Shown one piece after another: positions 63,840-64,000 of a stretch of 64,000 bases of DNA. The position numbers were made by a program, and so were the translations under genes. Within the stretch, counting starts at the first letter, position 1. Each line of letters opens with the position of its first letter. A model generated the notes under the pieces. The model was not told where the DNA came from. It made no database searches and worked only from the letters and a program-made list of their open reading frames with translations. This DNA is from Polycladomyces subterraneus (lineage in GTDB: Bacteria; Bacillota; Bacilli; Thermoactinomycetales; JIR-001): assembly GCF_030433435.1 (NCBI RefSeq), contig NZ_JANRHH010000052.1, positions 41,771 to 105,770 of the forward strand, read 5' to 3'.

Positions 63840-64000
63840 ATGTAGTGTTATTTGACACTCCACACGGCTAAAGCCGTGGGATTCTTGAGTGGTTAACGCC
63901 CTCAGTCCATTTCTGTTTCGGGCAACCCTCAAGCTAAGGGGTGTGTCATCACCCCATCCCATGCAGTTCTAAGTTTCTTGCCGTATGTACCCACATGGGC
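63840..64000 (-). mobile_element. Right end of an IS200/IS605-type tnpB element (partial)
   Basis: On the minus strand, TCCCACGGCTTTAGCCGTG (near 63860-63880) followed by GTGTCAAATAAC is the hairpin and end pattern of tnpB-type elements, where the guide-RNA scaffold overlaps the gene's 3' end. The preceding ~90 bases read like a TnpB tail. The gene itself lies beyond the window. Confidence 0.55.

Overview
The window looks like a chromosome segment of a spore-forming, probably thermophilic member of the Bacillales. The block comN, split secD/secF, recJ, apt, spoVB, a DUF421 protein and a YrzE-like protein (3.2-13.8 kb) resembles the conserved recJ-secDF-spoVB neighbourhood of Bacillus, and a YjcZ-like sporulation peptide lies at 30.7 kb. 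Separate secD and secF, moderately high GC in the core and frequent GTG/TTG starts behind strong Shine-Dalgarno sites would fit Thermoactinomycetaceae, but the family assignment is an inference.

Layout. 0-4.2 kb: parts of a carbohydrate ABC importer (binding protein, MalG-like, MalF-like), interrupted by a PIG-L deacetylase lipoprotein and a DoxX gene that carries a textbook Fnr/CRP-type site. 4.2-13.8 kb: the core block named above. 13.9-18.4 kb: PAP2 phosphatase, a damaged alpha-amylase, a serine hydrolase and small membrane proteins. 18.4-39.2 kb: an AT-richer accessory island full of small membrane or secreted proteins, gene fragments (MFS, cysE-gltX chimera, metalloprotease, resolvase, replication-relaxation-like, PLP enzyme), dispersed repeats, and a decayed type V-F CRISPR-Cas12f locus at 37.2-38.5 kb. 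39.3-46.9 kb: a MerR-controlled acyl-CoA degradation cluster (enoyl-CoA hydratase, two acyl-CoA ligases, 3-hydroxyacyl-CoA dehydrogenase, thiolase, truncated SDR) plus a thioesterase. 47.6-50.7 kb: an MFS carrier paired with a histidine-ammonia-lyase-fold protein that lacks the MIO-forming Ala-Ser-Gly. 51.0-60.9 kb: one long leftward unit (AraC regulator, LIV-type ABC transporter, hutG, hutU, hutI) for uptake and breakdown of histidine or urocanate. 61.1-64.0 kb: an intact IS5-type element, two genes truncated head-to-head, and the end of an IS200/IS605-type element.

How the genes work together. The 51-61 kb unit would import a substrate and convert urocanate to glutamate plus formamide; no canonical hutH is present and the only HutH relative nearby has an altered active site. 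The 40-47 kb cluster would activate carboxylic acids to CoA thioesters and run beta-oxidation-like steps under a MerR repressor. The island between them shows repeated truncations, in-frame stops and homopolymer indels, as expected of a region that has received and is losing mobile DNA.

The observations most worth following are the Cas12f/CRISPR relic, the MIO-less HutH-like enzyme with its transporter, and a GC-rich, strongly folded element of about 150 bp present in two long and one short copy inside the AT-rich island.
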